A stretch of 64,000 bases of DNA from Flabesymbios commensalis (GCA_964017125.1 OZ024902.1:36429219-36493218), one strand, 5' to 3'. Positions 26,340 through 38,804 are shown, counted from the stretch's first letter. Numbers and translations: made by a program. Notes: generated by a model not told the origin, from the letters alone.

Positions 26340-26540
26340 AATAAAAAATCTCGTATATGTGCCAGTAAAAAGAAGTTATATGATGTGCCAGCAAAAAGTT
26401 GATATCTTATGTGCCTGAAAAAAAACTGATATCTGAGGGTGTCGGCAAAAAGCAGGTAACTGAAGGTGTCAGCCAAAAACTGGCCTCTGATGGGCCAGAA
26501 AAAATGTGGTGTCTGTAACTGTCCGACAAACAGGTAGCTG
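26340..26540. repeat. about 30-bp degenerate tandem repeat
   Basis: Six to seven copies of a unit like GATGTGCCAGCAAAAAGTTGATATCT occur, with growing divergence toward the 3' end. Confidence 0.75.
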
Positions 26541-26812
26541 ATGTACTATGACCTGTACAAACTTTCAATTTGAAAAAAATAAATATTGCTGATCCATCTT
26601 AACCAAAATTTCATGGACCCTCATTCACATGTGTGCGCGCCGTATACTATATTTACATAATCGAATAATATTAAAATACTGCTCAAACATGTTAAATTCT
26701 CTCTTTTTCAATTTTATGTAACAACCCTACTTATACAACTATTATAACGCCTTAGAGAATAACATGCAGTGTTACTTGTCATTTCTGATATATCACATGC
26801 AGTTAACCCTTG

Positions 26813-27005
26813 CCGTACAGGGACACTATAATCAAATCCGTTTCAACCAGGTTTCAATCAATTAAATGTCACTGAATTTGACAATATATTTTCTGACAGA
26901 TGCTTAGTAAATCAAATAATTCAATAATTCAATCTTATTCAATTCCATTTTCAAATTCGAATGACAGAAAAATAGAAACAAACAATTCTACAGGATAGGG
27001 GTTAA
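26813..27005. mobile_element. TTAA-ended MITE (same subfamily as 8032)
   Basis: From TTAACCCTTGCCGTACAGGG to ATTCTACAGGATAGGGGTTAA; shares the ACAGAAAAATAGAAACAA internal motif with other copies. Confidence 0.75.
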
Positions 27006-27487
27006 ATGACGTTAGGTTTTGATCGCTAATTTCCGTATCCCATGACTTGTATGTGGTGTACTAAGAAGTCATTCATTATGTCAGGTGATTAATTTATTAT
27101 ACATGTACCATATTTTACCTGTGATTTGAAAATATATGGGGATTGCTAACTAATAAGCATGGTAAGTAGCGTAAGTAAGACTTACGCACACGCGGATAAC
27201 TAACGTATTATAGTGGTTTTGATTTTCGTCGTCATGAGTATAAAAGTTGACGAAAAGATTACCATTTAATTACCCTTGATGTTCGTTGTTTAAAATGGTC
27301 TTTTAAACAGTTTACATCGATGTTTAAATTATTTAATGTTTTTATTGTCCCATGATAATTAACCCTTTAATTACTATTAACGAAAAAACGGTCTTCTCAG
27401 GAAATTTTTTCCAGCAGATCTTGTTTTCATTTTGTTCGGCACTGGCTGCCCTGATAAGCTTTTGCGAGCAAACAATTTTAATATGCC

Positions 27488-27689
27488 CCCGCTAACACGA
27501 GCGAGATGTTGAACCGATGTTGTTATGATGTTGGCCCTCCGTCTTCGACGCCACACGAATACCAAAACAACATCCCAGCAAACACGATACGTTAAACCAA
27601 TGCCGATTTATTGTTGTCCCGCGGTCTGCGACGTCGACCCAACATTATATCGACATTGGCTCAAGTTTTAACGTATCATGTTTGCGGGG
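27488..27689. mobile_element. CAGCAAACACGA palindrome MITE, partial plus complete copy
   Basis: A partial copy at about 27488-27560 (CTAACACGAGCGAGATGTTG) is followed by a complete one at 27574-27689, CCCAGCAAACACGATACGTT to CATGTTTGCGGGG. Confidence 0.78.
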
Positions 27690-29711
27690 ATTGGTCTAAC
27701 GTCCGTGTTAACTGGGGCCTGTATAGCAGTCATTCGGATAATCCATTCTCCTTTGAGAATATGTACGTATCCCGGGAATGCAATGCAATGCAAAATAGCT
27801 AGACCACGAATATCAAGCAAGATGTGGCGTCCCACACGACCGCACAAGGACGAACCATGACCGATTTTGCAGAAATACAATTCGAAATGGCCCACTGACT
27901 GCAGTTTTCACTGGGTTTGGCTCTTTATATCGGAAACCTTGCGCAATAGATCAAATATTGAAATAAGATAAGCTGTCCACTGTAACGCAAGGATAACCCC
28001 TGACAAATCTCGAAAGTAAAAAAACGCATCAAATTGGTCAAACTGGTCAACTGTTCTTTAGTAGACTATTGTCTGTTTTTCTGACACGTCATGCGGTACT
28101 GCTCCAACATTAAGCTAACAACGTGCTTAAAGCAGCTCAAATCATTGCGCTTCACTGATTCAAAATATTCACTTCTAACGGACCCCACGCCTTAGAACGT
28201 TGACCTTGCTGCACATGCGGGTGGGCCTGCAGCCTGTGCGAATCGTAGCGACCCACCTACTTTAATGGGATGACAGCTGAATATTTCGGACTGGACCTAT
28301 CACTCGCTTCATTGGTCCCAAACCAGGGGCTACATGGCCGACTGACTTTTTATCTTGATTTTGCTCAATATGTCAGAAACCTATAACGTGATAGTTAGAG
28401 TGATCTGAGAATAAACTGTCAAATATAACACGTGTTTTTATAGATGTAAAAATGTAATATAGGCGACCACAGAGAGCTACTTTCGTGTTCAGATACAGTA
28501 CAATTACAGATGTAAAATACACCGAAAATTATTATTACGAATTTTGTTGTATATTGAAAATTTCCAATAAGCTATTGAAGGTATTGAAATTATTATGAAA
28601 ATACGAATTAAGGTTATTTAATATGAAAACTGAGTACAATTTCAGCAACTTCAACCAGACTTTGGATGCCAGCCTCTTGTCTTGTCGTCATGCGTCGCCC
28701 CCGTCTGTGTGTGGTTACCACTATTGGGTCATAAATTGTTTCGCGCTTCTCGAATGTACAAACTTTGAATATACAGGTTAACCATGACTAAGACCTTCAA
28801 ATTTTAACTTGCTATGCTATCTATCATACGCATTTTTTTCGTTAGCACTATTGACCTGATTATCACTCTGAAATTCATACCACACGTGTATAAATTTCCG
28901 GATATAGCTAAACCATGGGCGCAAATCGAGCTCAAAAGAGGTTGCCACGGCCATTTTTAATTCGATTCCCGTCGAAAAAAATAAAAAAATACTTTAAAGC
29001 CGTGAATGTCTTTCAAACGTTCAGTGATTTGACTATGTTGATGCGTGTGTTTCTATTGGAAATTTTAATGTGGACGGTTTAAAAATGGCGCCGCTCAGAG
29101 TAAAAATGGCCTATAATTTATAAAAAATATATCTATATTTCTTGCCCATGCTGCGCATGCAGGTGGACCCACCTAATTTTAAGTTATATGTATTCTTTGA
29201 TTTCAAAGTTCTATGCACTCTATGTTACCTTTAATCAGAAATGCATAAGTTATGCATTTCTGCTATGATACATAGTTAACACCTTTTGTATTCTTGATGT
29301 TAGTGATAGCTCGGGTACGCACCAACATACCCTGACATAAGCGCAAATGGAGATTTCATACACGTGATCATAGCTAATTATATGCATTTCTATATTAGCT
29401 GTAAATTATAATGAGGAGGAGTACTAAATCACCCCTTTTTACCACTTGGGCCCGAAGGGGTGTTGTCGTCCCCTTCGTGCGCCGCCGTCTCCGCCGTCGC
29501 CGCACACAGCCATCTGTCTACTACACCAACATGGTGCCACATATTGAATTCATAATTCATGCAAACATTAAACCCCTCCCGGCAATTTTTTTACCCAAGG
29601 TCAAGGTCATAGGCCAAAGATCAGGGTCAAAGATTAAAAAAAATTCTTGTTAAAGCGATAACTTGAAAAATAATTATTGGATCACTCTAATTTTTTACGT
29701 CCAAATATTGG

Positions 29712-29845
29712 GGAAACCACCGTGACCGAGAGTAACATTGCCGGCATCAAGATTCGAAGGTCGAATCCTGTGTCTGGAGGCAGTGTCATCTCATCATCAT
29801 TTTACCATCCTCAGGAGGTTCTCCTGGCCCAGTTTTTAGAATGTA
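29712..29845 (+). mobile_element. tRNA-derived SINE copy next to a (CATT)n array
   Basis: The A-box-like TGACCGAGAGTAAC is at 29723 and the B-box-like GGTCGAATCC at 29759-29768. The shared body contains GGCAGTGTCATCTCATCATC and TCAGGAGGTTCTCCTGGCC. It matches the minus-strand copy at 238-405. A (CATT)n microsatellite starts about 75 bp downstream. Confidence 0.75.
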
Positions 29846-29921
29846 TATATATATATGCATGGTTAGGTATATATGAGTACCAAAATGTCACCAATTGATT
29901 AATTAATTGATTGATTGATTG

Positions 29922-30197
29922 ATTGATTCATTCATTCATTCATTCATTCATTCATTCATTCATTCAATTATTCTTTCATTGGCCTACATCATTCATTGAT
30001 TCATTGATTCATTCATTCATTCATTCATTTATTCATTCATTCATTCATTCATTCATTCATTCGGTCATTAAGTCATCCATTTATTCATTCATTCATTCAT
30101 TCATTCATTCATTCATTCATTCATTCATTCATTCATTCATTCATTCATTCATTCATTCATTCATTCATTCATTCATTCATTCATTCATTCATTCATT
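29922..30197. repeat. (CATT)n tetranucleotide array
   Basis: This is about 275 bp of CATT repeats with a few interruptions. The open frame of repeating Ile-His-Ser-Phe across it is a repeat artefact. It lies just downstream of a SINE whose other copies end in ATTCATT-type tails. Confidence 0.97.
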
Positions 30198-30572
30198 GCT
30201 GCATAATGTAATTGTAAGCCTATGGTTATGTTATTTGCCAGTTAGCCGAACATTAGAGAATGATTAGCTTCTTTCTGTGGAGAAGGCCAAATATCTGTGG
30301 GTTTGTTGATAGTTTAGCTTTATTTCCAGTTAGCTGCCAACGGGGAAGAATTATAAGTCTATGGACATCGAAGGCCAAATGTCGGTTGTGGGTTTACGCT
30401 GATTGACAGTTTAGCTGCCAATGAGGAAGAATTTAAATCTGTGGACATCAGGCCAAACGTAGGGCCAGGGCGCCAAGTAGGACAGCGAGTTGTTGGCTTA
30501 CAATCCTGGATTTAGCCTTGCCAGCGAGCAACCTATGAGGCAACCAGCCAGCCAGCCAGTACACACTCCAAT

Positions 30573-30655
30573 ATACTACCGTGCAAAGTCAAAAGGCAGT
30601 ATCTGCTTACTTTACAAGTCAGCAGATACTGCCTTTTGGCTTTGTACGGCAGTAT
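30573..30655. mobile_element. 80-bp hairpin element, copy 3
   Basis: TACCGTGCAAAGTCAAAAGG, CAGTATCTGCTTAC, a short loop, then GCAGATACTGCCTTTTGGC and TTTGTACGGCAGTA. Both flanks read ATAC, consistent with a small target duplication. Confidence 0.92.
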
Positions 30656-30950
30656 ACACGTCGCTGGCGGCGCACGTTTGTTGCCATTAGGTCAGATCAG
30701 CTGATTGTTGTCCTGTACATGGCTAATATACGGTGATCACCGCATTACACCATGTATCAATGACCTGGCATGCTGTATACCCACACACTCAATATTGGTT
30801 TTCTCTGTTCTAGCTTGTTCTCCGCTTCTTTTCGGATTGTTTTTTAAACTGATATAATGTGCCGTTTACCTACTTAACTGGTCTGGCTGTCTGACGACGG
30901 GGTATGAAAACACCACTCAAGCTGACCACTCCATGTTTACTTCATGCTGT

Positions 30951-31185
30951 TTAACCCTTTCAGTGCAAGGACGGTCTTTAGACGTCAGAATCTGACGTCG
31001 TCTGAAAGACGATCCCTGCACTGAAAGAGTTAGATATAATTTTAATGGCTGTAGACTAGACCCGTAACATAGGTATTCAAATGAAGCGGAAAGAGTTAAG
31101 TAAGACATTTATAATGATTTTAAATTGAAAAAACCCTTTGGTCCCCACGGTTTATGCAAACGTATTTCAGCGTTGTGCCGGTTAA
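30951..31185. mobile_element. TTAA-ended MITE (CTTTCAGTGC subfamily)
   Basis: TTAACCCTTTCAGTGCAAGG to TTGTGCCGGTTAA; a terminal hairpin around GACGTCAGAATCTGACGTC. Confidence 0.82.
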
Positions 31186-31220
31186 ACTTGTCTGATTGAG
31201 TTTCGTATATAACCACACTT

Positions 31221-31269
31221 CCCGCAAACACGATACGTTGACCCAGTGTCGATTTAATGTTGGGCGCCA
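31221..31269. mobile_element. CAGCAAACACGA palindrome MITE, left half
   Basis: CCCGCAAACACGATACGTTG then CAGTGTCGATTTAATGTTGG; the right half is missing. Confidence 0.7.
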
Positions 31270-33277
31270 TTTGCCGCCAAATCGCAAATTTTGGAAAGAC
31301 AATACTGTCGTCAGCAGGTTAGGGCATACGGGCCTATTGAATCTATAATTCAAAATAACTATGACTAGACCTTGATTGAGTTCACATTTCATCTTTCTCT
31401 GATCTCTATGACTTTTTTCTCGTTAACACGATACACTCGACTATTTTGGAAGAATCGCCCTCAGATTTATACCGCACGTGTATTTCACTAATAGCTGGAT
31501 GAATTTGAACATAATGACACAAAGCGGCAAAGAATGAGTTCACGGCGGCTATTTTATTTTGACGCCAGGCAAAATGAATCCAAATATTTTCATGCCGCCG
31601 ATTATTTCAAACATTATTTGATTTAACCCGTGTATTCATACTATAAACTATTATATATTGTGGACGGATTCAACATGGTTGCCAATCGTCCATTTTCAGT
31701 TCGACTTCAATTTTGGCTGCCAACAGGATTATAATTGGTCCTGGGGTGCAGCAAGTAGAGTGAATATTTTTCAAAGTTTGAAATATATAATTATAAGACT
31801 ACGCTTTTTTTCAATTCGCAATTGTTCTTGTTAATACAAGACACATTCAAATTTGACGTGGTGGTTCTCTAGGTATTTTAAATGATCTAATTACCTTTTG
31901 GGAAGAGTCCATTAAAAGCAAAATGACTGACGGCAGACATATTGAAAACAAATATTTTTGGGGTGGGACACTCATTTTGATCTGATTTACTTTCTGGAAG
32001 AATCCATTTAAAAACAAAATGCCTGCTGGCAGTCAATCCACTTCCAGTCACCTTGTTATTTTTGAGCATTGTTTTGTTGCGGATTGACTGATCTGGAAGT
32101 ATCCAACGGAAATGCTTTTAATGTTTTCATGCCGAAAACAGTCACATCTACATGTACATTAAAACAATGATAGATTTTAAAAGATTTTCGTCGCCGACGG
32201 ATTTTTTACGATTTCCGTCGCCGACGGGCTTCGCTTAGTTTTAGATATGACGTGTACATGTATATAGGCCTACGCCTGTATATGGGATAGTAAGATGAAA
32301 ATAATGGTCTACGAGTCGTTGTCTTTTATTAGCATTTTATAAAAGCGCGAAATTACTTAACGGATTAACTTAAGTGCGTGATACTATAATGCAAGTGGAA
32401 GATTGGCGGCGTGGTGGTGCACGCCATTAGCTACTTAATGAAACAAGTGGGAAAGATGTCATGCTTGGGATCTTGCTTGTTACGTGACTATGCAACAGGC
32501 CCCATAAAACAGTAAATATCGGTTTTTTTCCCATTCATAAGTTCATCAGTTACTCTGTATACCATGCCACATCTATTAGGTATCCTAGACATATAAAAAT
32601 GAAAACATTCGAGCGTACGTGTACCTCATATATCTTTGCCTTCATATCGTAGGCTTCAGATCGTAGGGGAGATTATTGTTATGGTCCACTCTACCGATTT
32701 CGCTTTTTGAATATTAAATATTACAATTTTAATCAGAGACTTAGATGGAGCTGGGCCAATCAGTGATAGCTTCCGACGCCCCAGTTCTTTGGTTTCAATT
32801 GATCTTCACACTTATTGTTCCCAGTTTTTATTTTTGGATATTGACAAAAAGTGGATGCAGCGGAATCACGTCTAGTCACCAATCCAGAAGAGTTTTTGAA
32901 ATATCACATATAGTTTTTGAACAATGATTAAACAGGTTGTGATGAAGTGTGATTTTCCGACTCTACTGTATAGAGTCCCCCTTGCACAGCTGCGTCGTAT
33001 ATGTTAGAGATTCAGGTTTTGTTGTGAATGAAAGTGTTTATTTGAATAATGAGAATGCTCTGGGTTTTAGCAATCAAGTAATGATAAATATACTATTCCT
33101 ACACTATGCATATTTTTTTCTTGTGTCATTTCCGTTTTTTTTGTGTATTATTGTGTTCTGAAGATTGGGTCGGCGTCCCGTTTTTGGTGGGGCATCACGT
33201 GGTATCAATCAAGTTATATTTTATGTCTGTTTCTACTGTGTTGATACATTGTCGTCCTTTTTGGTAATCTTGGATGT

Positions 33278-33783
33278 TTAACCCTTTAACCGCCAAATCA
33301 TTCAATTGCAATTTTCACCCACTTGAAGTTGCGTCTCGCTGACGCGATCCACAACGTCAAGTGAGCGAAAGTTATCCAGATTTGAGAAAATGGAGGTCAA
33401 ATATTGCTGATTGATGTCACTATTTATCTTTAACATGCATAAAGGGTGGTAATTAATGTGCTAATAAAAAATGAAAACTCGAATATATTCGGGGCCGGCG
33501 GTTAAAGGGTAGCACTTATTTCACAACAACTGTGATTTAACCCTTTGCCCGCCAAATTATTAAATTTTCACCCACTTGAAGGTTGTGTCTCGCTGACGCG
33601 ATCCGCAGCTTCAAGTGAGTGAAAATTATTCCGATTTGACAAAATGGAGGTCATCTGTTTTCAAATAGGCCTATTGCTGATTGATGTCACATTTTATCTT
33701 TAACATGTTTAAAAGGTGGTACTTAATGTGCTAATATAAAATGAAAACTCGAATATATGCGGCACCGGCGGTTAAAAGGTTAA
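33278..33783. mobile_element. two TTAA-ended MITEs (CCTTTAACCGCC subfamily) in direct orientation
   Basis: Copy one is 33278-33512 and copy two 33537-33783, separated by 24 bp. Both run TTAACCCTTT(A/G)(A/C)CCGCC ... GGCGGTTAAA(A/G)GGT and contain a CACTTGAAG / CTTCAAGTG hairpin around TCTCGCTGACGCGATCC. Confidence 0.85.
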
Positions 33784-34967
33784 AACAGATTACAAACGAC
33801 TGTAGTTGTGCTTAGCGCTTGAAGGGTTAACTTTGTTACTGAGCCTTGGACGTATGGCGTTTAATTAGTGCAAGTAACACTGTGGAGGGGAGTTAGAGGA
33901 TGGCAGGCAGACCTCGCATGCGGCTGGTGGGTTACGTGGATCTACATGCTACTTAATTAATGACATAATGAACGACGTGTCCAGATAACTGTGGGTATTT
34001 CTGGCCAGTCCCAGAGGGTCTTCCAGTGCCTTGGATTAACTGTTGCCAAATATAAGTCGCCCCTCTTCCTCATCTATCAGAAGTTTTCACCAGGAAGAAT
34101 ATTCCATGCAGCACAAGAGGTTCGTCTGTTTTGGTTCAGTCTAAGTAAAAGCTAAGACGGCCTCATACGCAGTGGAATGGCTTGCTGATGGACAGTCTGT
34201 GTTAATTCACTCATTCACCCACTCACTCATGAATGCACTCATGCACTCACTAATCAAAAATGGCAGTGTGTTTCCCTGATGTAAAACTAACAGAACATTA
34301 GAAACTATGTTCTTAAGTCAAGTGAGCTGGTGAGTGAGTTAGTAATTATTCAGTGATTGATTCATTGATTGATCAGCTAGTGCCAAACATTTTTTCAATC
34401 ACACACCAACGTCCCTCATTATCACAATATATCCTAGCGATAGAGAGCAACGTTCTTCATTATATATCCAGTGTTACCATAATATTCTGACTGTACAGAG
34501 CAACATCCTTCAATTTCACACATTTTAACCTCCTGGTCCGACTATACACAGCAACGTCTCAGAAGGCTATACATTTTAGATCTGAGATATTCTATTTTTC
34601 AATAAATCACGATGTCGAAATGATATAAAATAATGCATGACATGAACATGCTGAGTCACGAACACATGCAATATTGGAATGATACATTCAAAATAGGAAA
34701 CATTGTTATGGTAGCGATATTATTGTTATAAAACAAGATGATTGAAAATACACAAAAAATATTAGTCAATATAAGCAGCTTTAACACGATAAAGACCGTA
34801 CACTGAGTTGAGATTGCAACATGGGGAAACACTGTATTTTTGGCAGAGTTTACCTACTCACTGTGTTTTATACATTTATGTTTTGGCGTTACAAAGTGAA
34901 TGGATGAGTTTATATGAGTTTGTCGGGGGGCGGACGTGTTTTGTTGCATGACGAGGTTACATTTGGG

Positions 34968-35053
34968 TGTACCGCCGTGCAAAGCCAGAAGGCAGTAGCT
35001 GCTTACTTTTCAAGTAAGCGGTTACTGCCTTCTGGCTTTGCAGAGCAGTGTAC
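34968..35053. mobile_element. 80-bp hairpin element, copy 4
   Basis: CGCCGTGCAAAGCCAGAAGG and CAGTAGCTGCTTAC pair with GTAAGCGGTTACTGCC, then TTCTGGCTTTGCAGAGCAG. Flanked by GTGTAC on both sides. Confidence 0.92.
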
Positions 35054-35417
35054 CGTGGCTGGCGCTGAGATGTGGACTCCCGTGATTGCTACTTCTCACA
35101 CCGGCTTGGCATGCACTATCCACATGATAGCCTGCCACATGTGCATGCCCGGCTTTTCCCAAAGGATTGAAGTGGTGAGCAGAAGAATCGATGTATAAAA
35201 CATTCAGTGTTCACCTGGAGCATCCCGTAGTACTCTTTAGTCATTGCAATCAATCGAGTGGAATAACCCTCGAACTATGTCTGCTATATAGCAGCTGTCT
35301 CTCTTTAGACATGACAAAAGTCCCAACTCAACTATTAACGGTATCATGAACTGATTATTGTGGTTATAATTGTCTGCTCATTGTGAGATGTCAGTTAAGA
35401 TTAGCTAAATGTATATA

Positions 35418-35640
35418 GTCAGCCAGGATAAACTGCTTATCGTAAATAATCAGCCATTATTAACTGCTTTTTGTAAATAGTAAGTCAGGATTACTTGTTT
35501 ATTGTTAATAGTCAGCCAAGATGAACTGCTTATCGTAAATAGTCAGCCAGGATTAACTGCTTATCGTAAACAGTCAGCCAGGATTAACTGTTTATTGTAC
35601 ATGTAAAGAGTAATCAGAGCCACGATTAACTGTCCATTGT
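35418..35640. repeat. about 31-bp degenerate tandem repeat
   Basis: Seven or so copies of AGTCAGCCAGGATTAACTGC-TTATCGTAAAT lie 0.5 kb upstream of NFI exon 2a. A further fragment (AGTAGTCAGCCAG) is at about 35830. Confidence 0.85.
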
Positions 35641-36176
35641 TACACAGGATCCTGCCCAGAGATTGGTTAGTGGTGGTCAGTCTTGACACCAAAATGGCAC
35701 ACTACAGCCATGTTTTTATACTCAAAATACTCAGTTTCCCATGTTTTCCCCAACTGTTGTGGTAAGCGGCGTGTCAGAGTGCTGGTTGCGGCCGCCCAGC
35801 GCCGCCCACCGTGGGCAGAACCCTTAATTGTAAGTAGTCAGCCAGTACAATCCGTATTTGTGTCCACTAACTGTCCACAGCGTACGGTACACCATAATAT
35901 CTCTTCAATATCTCTGAGCCCAAGCTCCATTAATCTAGGTTTCTTATTTCCCGAGTAAAACAAAGATTGAGCCACTCAAAATCTCTGGAACCCGTTTTAC
36001 CACACTGAATGTACATAGGGATTATTACTCCTCTGAGCTCGATGCTCGGAGGAGTTGGACAATATCATTTATTCTACTGCTTCACCGTGATCACCCTTGA
36101 TATTGTCATACGTATAATATTTAAATATATATTTTCAAGATAGCAAAAAGTCAATATTGCATTTGTTTGTTTGTAG

Positions 36177-36332
36177 GATGAATTCCACCCGTTTATTGAG
36201 GCGTTGTTGCCTCATGTCAAGGCCTTCTCCTATACGTGGTTCAATCTCCAGGCTGCGAAACGCAAATACTACAAAAAACATGATAAACGCATGTCTATGG
36301 ATGAAGAGAGGAGAGTCAAAGAAGAGCTGCAG
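36177..36332 (+). CDS. NFI: NFI exon 2a: N-terminal part of the DNA-binding domain
   Basis: This exon encodes 52 residues that start [17 protein letters not shown] and continue with [18 protein letters not shown] and a basic, charged helix ending in KEELQ. This is the start of the CTF/NFI DNA-binding domain, nearly identical to vertebrate NFIA/B/C/X. The acceptor is a T-rich tract ending TTTGTAG at 36176, and the donor AG|GTTTGT follows 36332. Both ends are phase 0. In vertebrates the same residues lie in one uninterrupted 532-bp exon with the next block. Here a 261-bp intron falls between KEELQ and NEKPEV. The initiator residues, encoded by a separate short exon in vertebrates, are not in this exon. 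Confidence 0.97.
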
Positions 36333-36593
36333 GTTTGTTAAAATGTTGTTTACTAAGATTAGACTGTGTGTGTTTCTTAAGGATGCATGCCTACAGGTAA
36401 TGTGCAATTCCACTTTTCAGATAAACATGCATGTAGCTGAAATGAAAAAGAACAAAATATTTGTCTCAAGATACAAATTTGATCGAAAATCATTTTCTGA
36501 ATAGGAACTTTAACTAGGAAACAACACCATCGTGGTAAAATAGTACTTTGTGCATTTATTTTGTCAAGGTTATTAATTTATATGTTTAAACAG
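36333..36593 (+). other. 261-bp intron that splits the classical NFI exon 2
   Basis: The donor is GTTTGT and the acceptor TATGTTTAAACAG. The host exon lengths on each side (156 and 376 nt) sum to 532, the length of the undivided vertebrate exon 2. The intron is phase 0 and contains no repeat that I recognise. Confidence 0.93.
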
Positions 36594-36969
36594 AATGAAA
36601 AACCGGAAGTGAAGCAAAAATGGGCGTCTCGTCTGTTAGCCAAGCTGAGAAAAGACATCACCCAGGAATGCCGCGAGGACTTTGTGCTGAGTATTACCGG
36701 GAAGCGGCCCCCAGTCTGTGTGCTCAGTAACCCCGACCAGAAGGGTAAGATGCGCAGGATAGACTGCCTGAGACAGGCTGACAAGGTGTGGAGACTGGAC
36801 TTAGTCATGGTGATCCTGTTCAAGGCGATCCCTCTGGAGAGCACGGACGGCGAGCGCCTAGAAAAGTCTCATACCTGCATGCAGCCTAACATCTGTGTCA
36901 ACCCGCATCATATAAGTGTCTCTGTTAGGGAATTGGATCTCTACCTGGCCAATTTTATTCATACGTATG
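36594..36969 (+). CDS. NFI: NFI exon 2b: main DNA-binding and dimerisation domain
   Basis: This exon encodes 125 residues plus one base (residues 53-177 counted from DEFHPF). It begins [18 protein letters not shown] and carries the family blocks [33 protein letters not shown] and [11 protein letters not shown], then ends with [19 protein letters not shown]. The cysteines known to matter in vertebrate NFI (in ECRED, VCVLS, DCLRQ and the two of the TCMQPNIC segment) are all present. The NFI domain is structurally related to the SMAD MH1 fold (family knowledge). Entry is phase 0 after TTTAAACAG. Exit is phase 1 at TATG|GTAAGT. It is the most conserved part of the gene and the firmest call in the window. 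Confidence 0.98.
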
Positions 36970-38723
36970 GTAAGTGGCGCGGTGCAACAATGCTGATTAA
37001 TGTCTGATTAATAAGCCCCTCTCTATGATGACAGTGGTGTATGTACTTTACTGCAAAGTTATTATTCAAGCTTCAAATAATATTTTTAATGGGCATTTAT
37101 GGTTTTAATCTACACGATTTGTAACATTTCTGTCTGAAAATCAAAAATAAATTGATGTTAAAATTAGATAAATATGAGTATTTTTCACCCACTTGAAGTT
37201 GGGTGTCACGGTAGCGAGATACAATTTCAAGTGGATGACAATTTGAATAAGATGTCGTGGCGAGTAAAGGGTTAGGTGATTTTTACCCACGTGGGTACAA
37301 TATATAATCAATAACCAATATCTACTTTAAAAAATCATAATGCGATGTAGAAATCATGTACCATGCATCGATATTCCCCATCCACTAATATGGAATAAGT
37401 ATATAGTTCGATAACAAGGCTCTATTAAAATGCAATGTGGAGAAAGTAGAATATAGCTCGATGACAAAGAGCATCTTATTGGTTAATATACATGTAATAT
37501 CCGTTCAACAGGAGTGTACTAAGGGCCGTTAACCAACAAGTATGACCTTTGCGATGTAGTCATGCGAGCCGCACTTTCCTTCTGTGTTCTCAGAGACAAA
37601 ATTTGGTTGAATAGAGAATTTGTTCAACCAAAACAAAATCTTGTAATTGTAATTATTGTTTATTGTTCAGGTGAATACATGTGTATTTCAGCTCACATAA
37701 GTTACAACAAGTGCAATAAATGTCTATATAACGTTATTCCAAAGAAGTTTTCAAAGAAAAGAAAATGTAAATTTGTTTTCTATTTTATGGTCATGGTATA
37801 TAACTTATGCCCAACCACAGATATATTTACTTGTTCGATGATTTCGCTGTCACGGGAGTACCACATTGGTTACATGATTTCATTGACACGGGAGTATCAC
37901 CTTGGTTACACAAAGGAGAATAGAACGAACGATTCTATTTCCCTTGGTTACATTATTTCAACTTGGTTACAAGTTTATTTACAAGTGCGTTTTTATTATA
38001 ATAGCGTATACAAAATGAGCTATTTAAGAAAAGAGTGGTATCATTGTAATTGACAATCGGGAAAACATTGTTCAAGTTGTTTGTCCTGGAAGCAGTCTAC
38101 GAACACTGTACATCTTGTACAGTGTCTCATCTAGCCTTCCCTGACATGACGCCGGGTCATGCTACCCGTCGTGAGAGCCACGTTGGCCTTGAAATATCCT
38201 GAAGGTGCTGTGCCCATTTGAACTACTGTCGCATAGCATTCAACCCCAACCAGACCATTATGACTTATCCAATAGTAAAAATGTCAAATCCCTCAATTGC
38301 TGGTGCCGTGCGTTCATTCCCATCCTATGTCTAGTGCGTACTAACAAGGATATTAGAACAGATTCTAGTATTCTTGGTACTATCAAATAAAGGCTTTTAC
38401 ACAGCGCTGACGATACTTTTGAAACGCTCTTGTCCATTCCCAATGCCTGTTTAGTTTACAAATATTCACCAGGTGGCGTTTTTTCTTACTATACCTGCAA
38501 CGAGCGCGACGCTTTCTGGGTATCCCCTTATCCCGTTTTTGGTTCACACTTTAGTAATTGATACGTGTTTGTTCTTTTTATAACCTCAACTGCACGGGGA
38601 GTACCATTTTACGAGATTAAATCGATATAAATGAATACAAATAAATACATTTCGCTACAAGTGTGTACCTTCAATTAGAAAGTGAATTATCCTTGATTAC
38701 GGTAATTGTATTGTTCTTTGTAG
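36970..38723 (+). other. NFI intron 2
   Basis: A 1.75-kb intron. It has a degraded TTAA-type MITE at about 37157-37275 (CACCCACTTGAAGTTGGGTG hairpin). A 163-codon frame at 37562-38053 is AT-rich, contains a short internal repeat (ACGGGAGTAYCAC, TTGGTTACA) and shows no domain; I consider it chance. Confidence 0.7.
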
Positions 38724-38780
38724 TTCCAGGTAGTGGTTTTCTTAACGATAACATGATGACTGCAGACCAGGATATTAAAG
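38724..38780 (+). CDS. NFI: NFI exon 3: short acidic linker after the DNA-binding domain
   Basis: This is a 57-nt exon, phase 1 at both ends, that reads V-PGSGFLNDNMMTADQDIK. The acceptor TTCTTTGTAG is strong and the donor G|GTAAGA is good. The D-A/Q-D-I-K end matches the SDADIKDQ stretch that follows the DNA-binding domain in vertebrate NFIA. Because it is symmetric, skipping it would keep the reading frame. It is identified mainly by position, phase and this short match, so it is a little less certain than the domain exons. Confidence 0.85.
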
Positions 38781-38804
38781 GTAAGATTAGTATACTTTAC
38801 CGTG

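Larger units (their letters stand above)
14962..36176 (+). other. putative NFI intron 1 (if the 14640-14961 exon is right)
   Basis: About 21 kb without a supported exon. It holds minisatellite, MITEs, a SINE and microsatellites as listed. The stretches 18430-21900, 28000-29700 and 31190-33270 contain no repeat family that I could name and no convincing coding frame. A regulatory role is possible but not readable from sequence alone. Confidence 0.4.

Noticed and set aside
29923-30267. 114-codon Ile-His-Ser-Phe repeat protein
   Set aside because: Translation of the (CATT)n microsatellite.
35683-35764. Alternative NFI first exon near 35683-35764 (TGTTGTG|GTAAGC donor)
   Set aside because: Neither open frame there leaves phase 0, which exon 2a requires.
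37562-38053. 163-codon frame in NFI intron 2
   Set aside because: AT-rich, no recognisable domain, contains a short internal repeat; it is as long as chance allows in such sequence.
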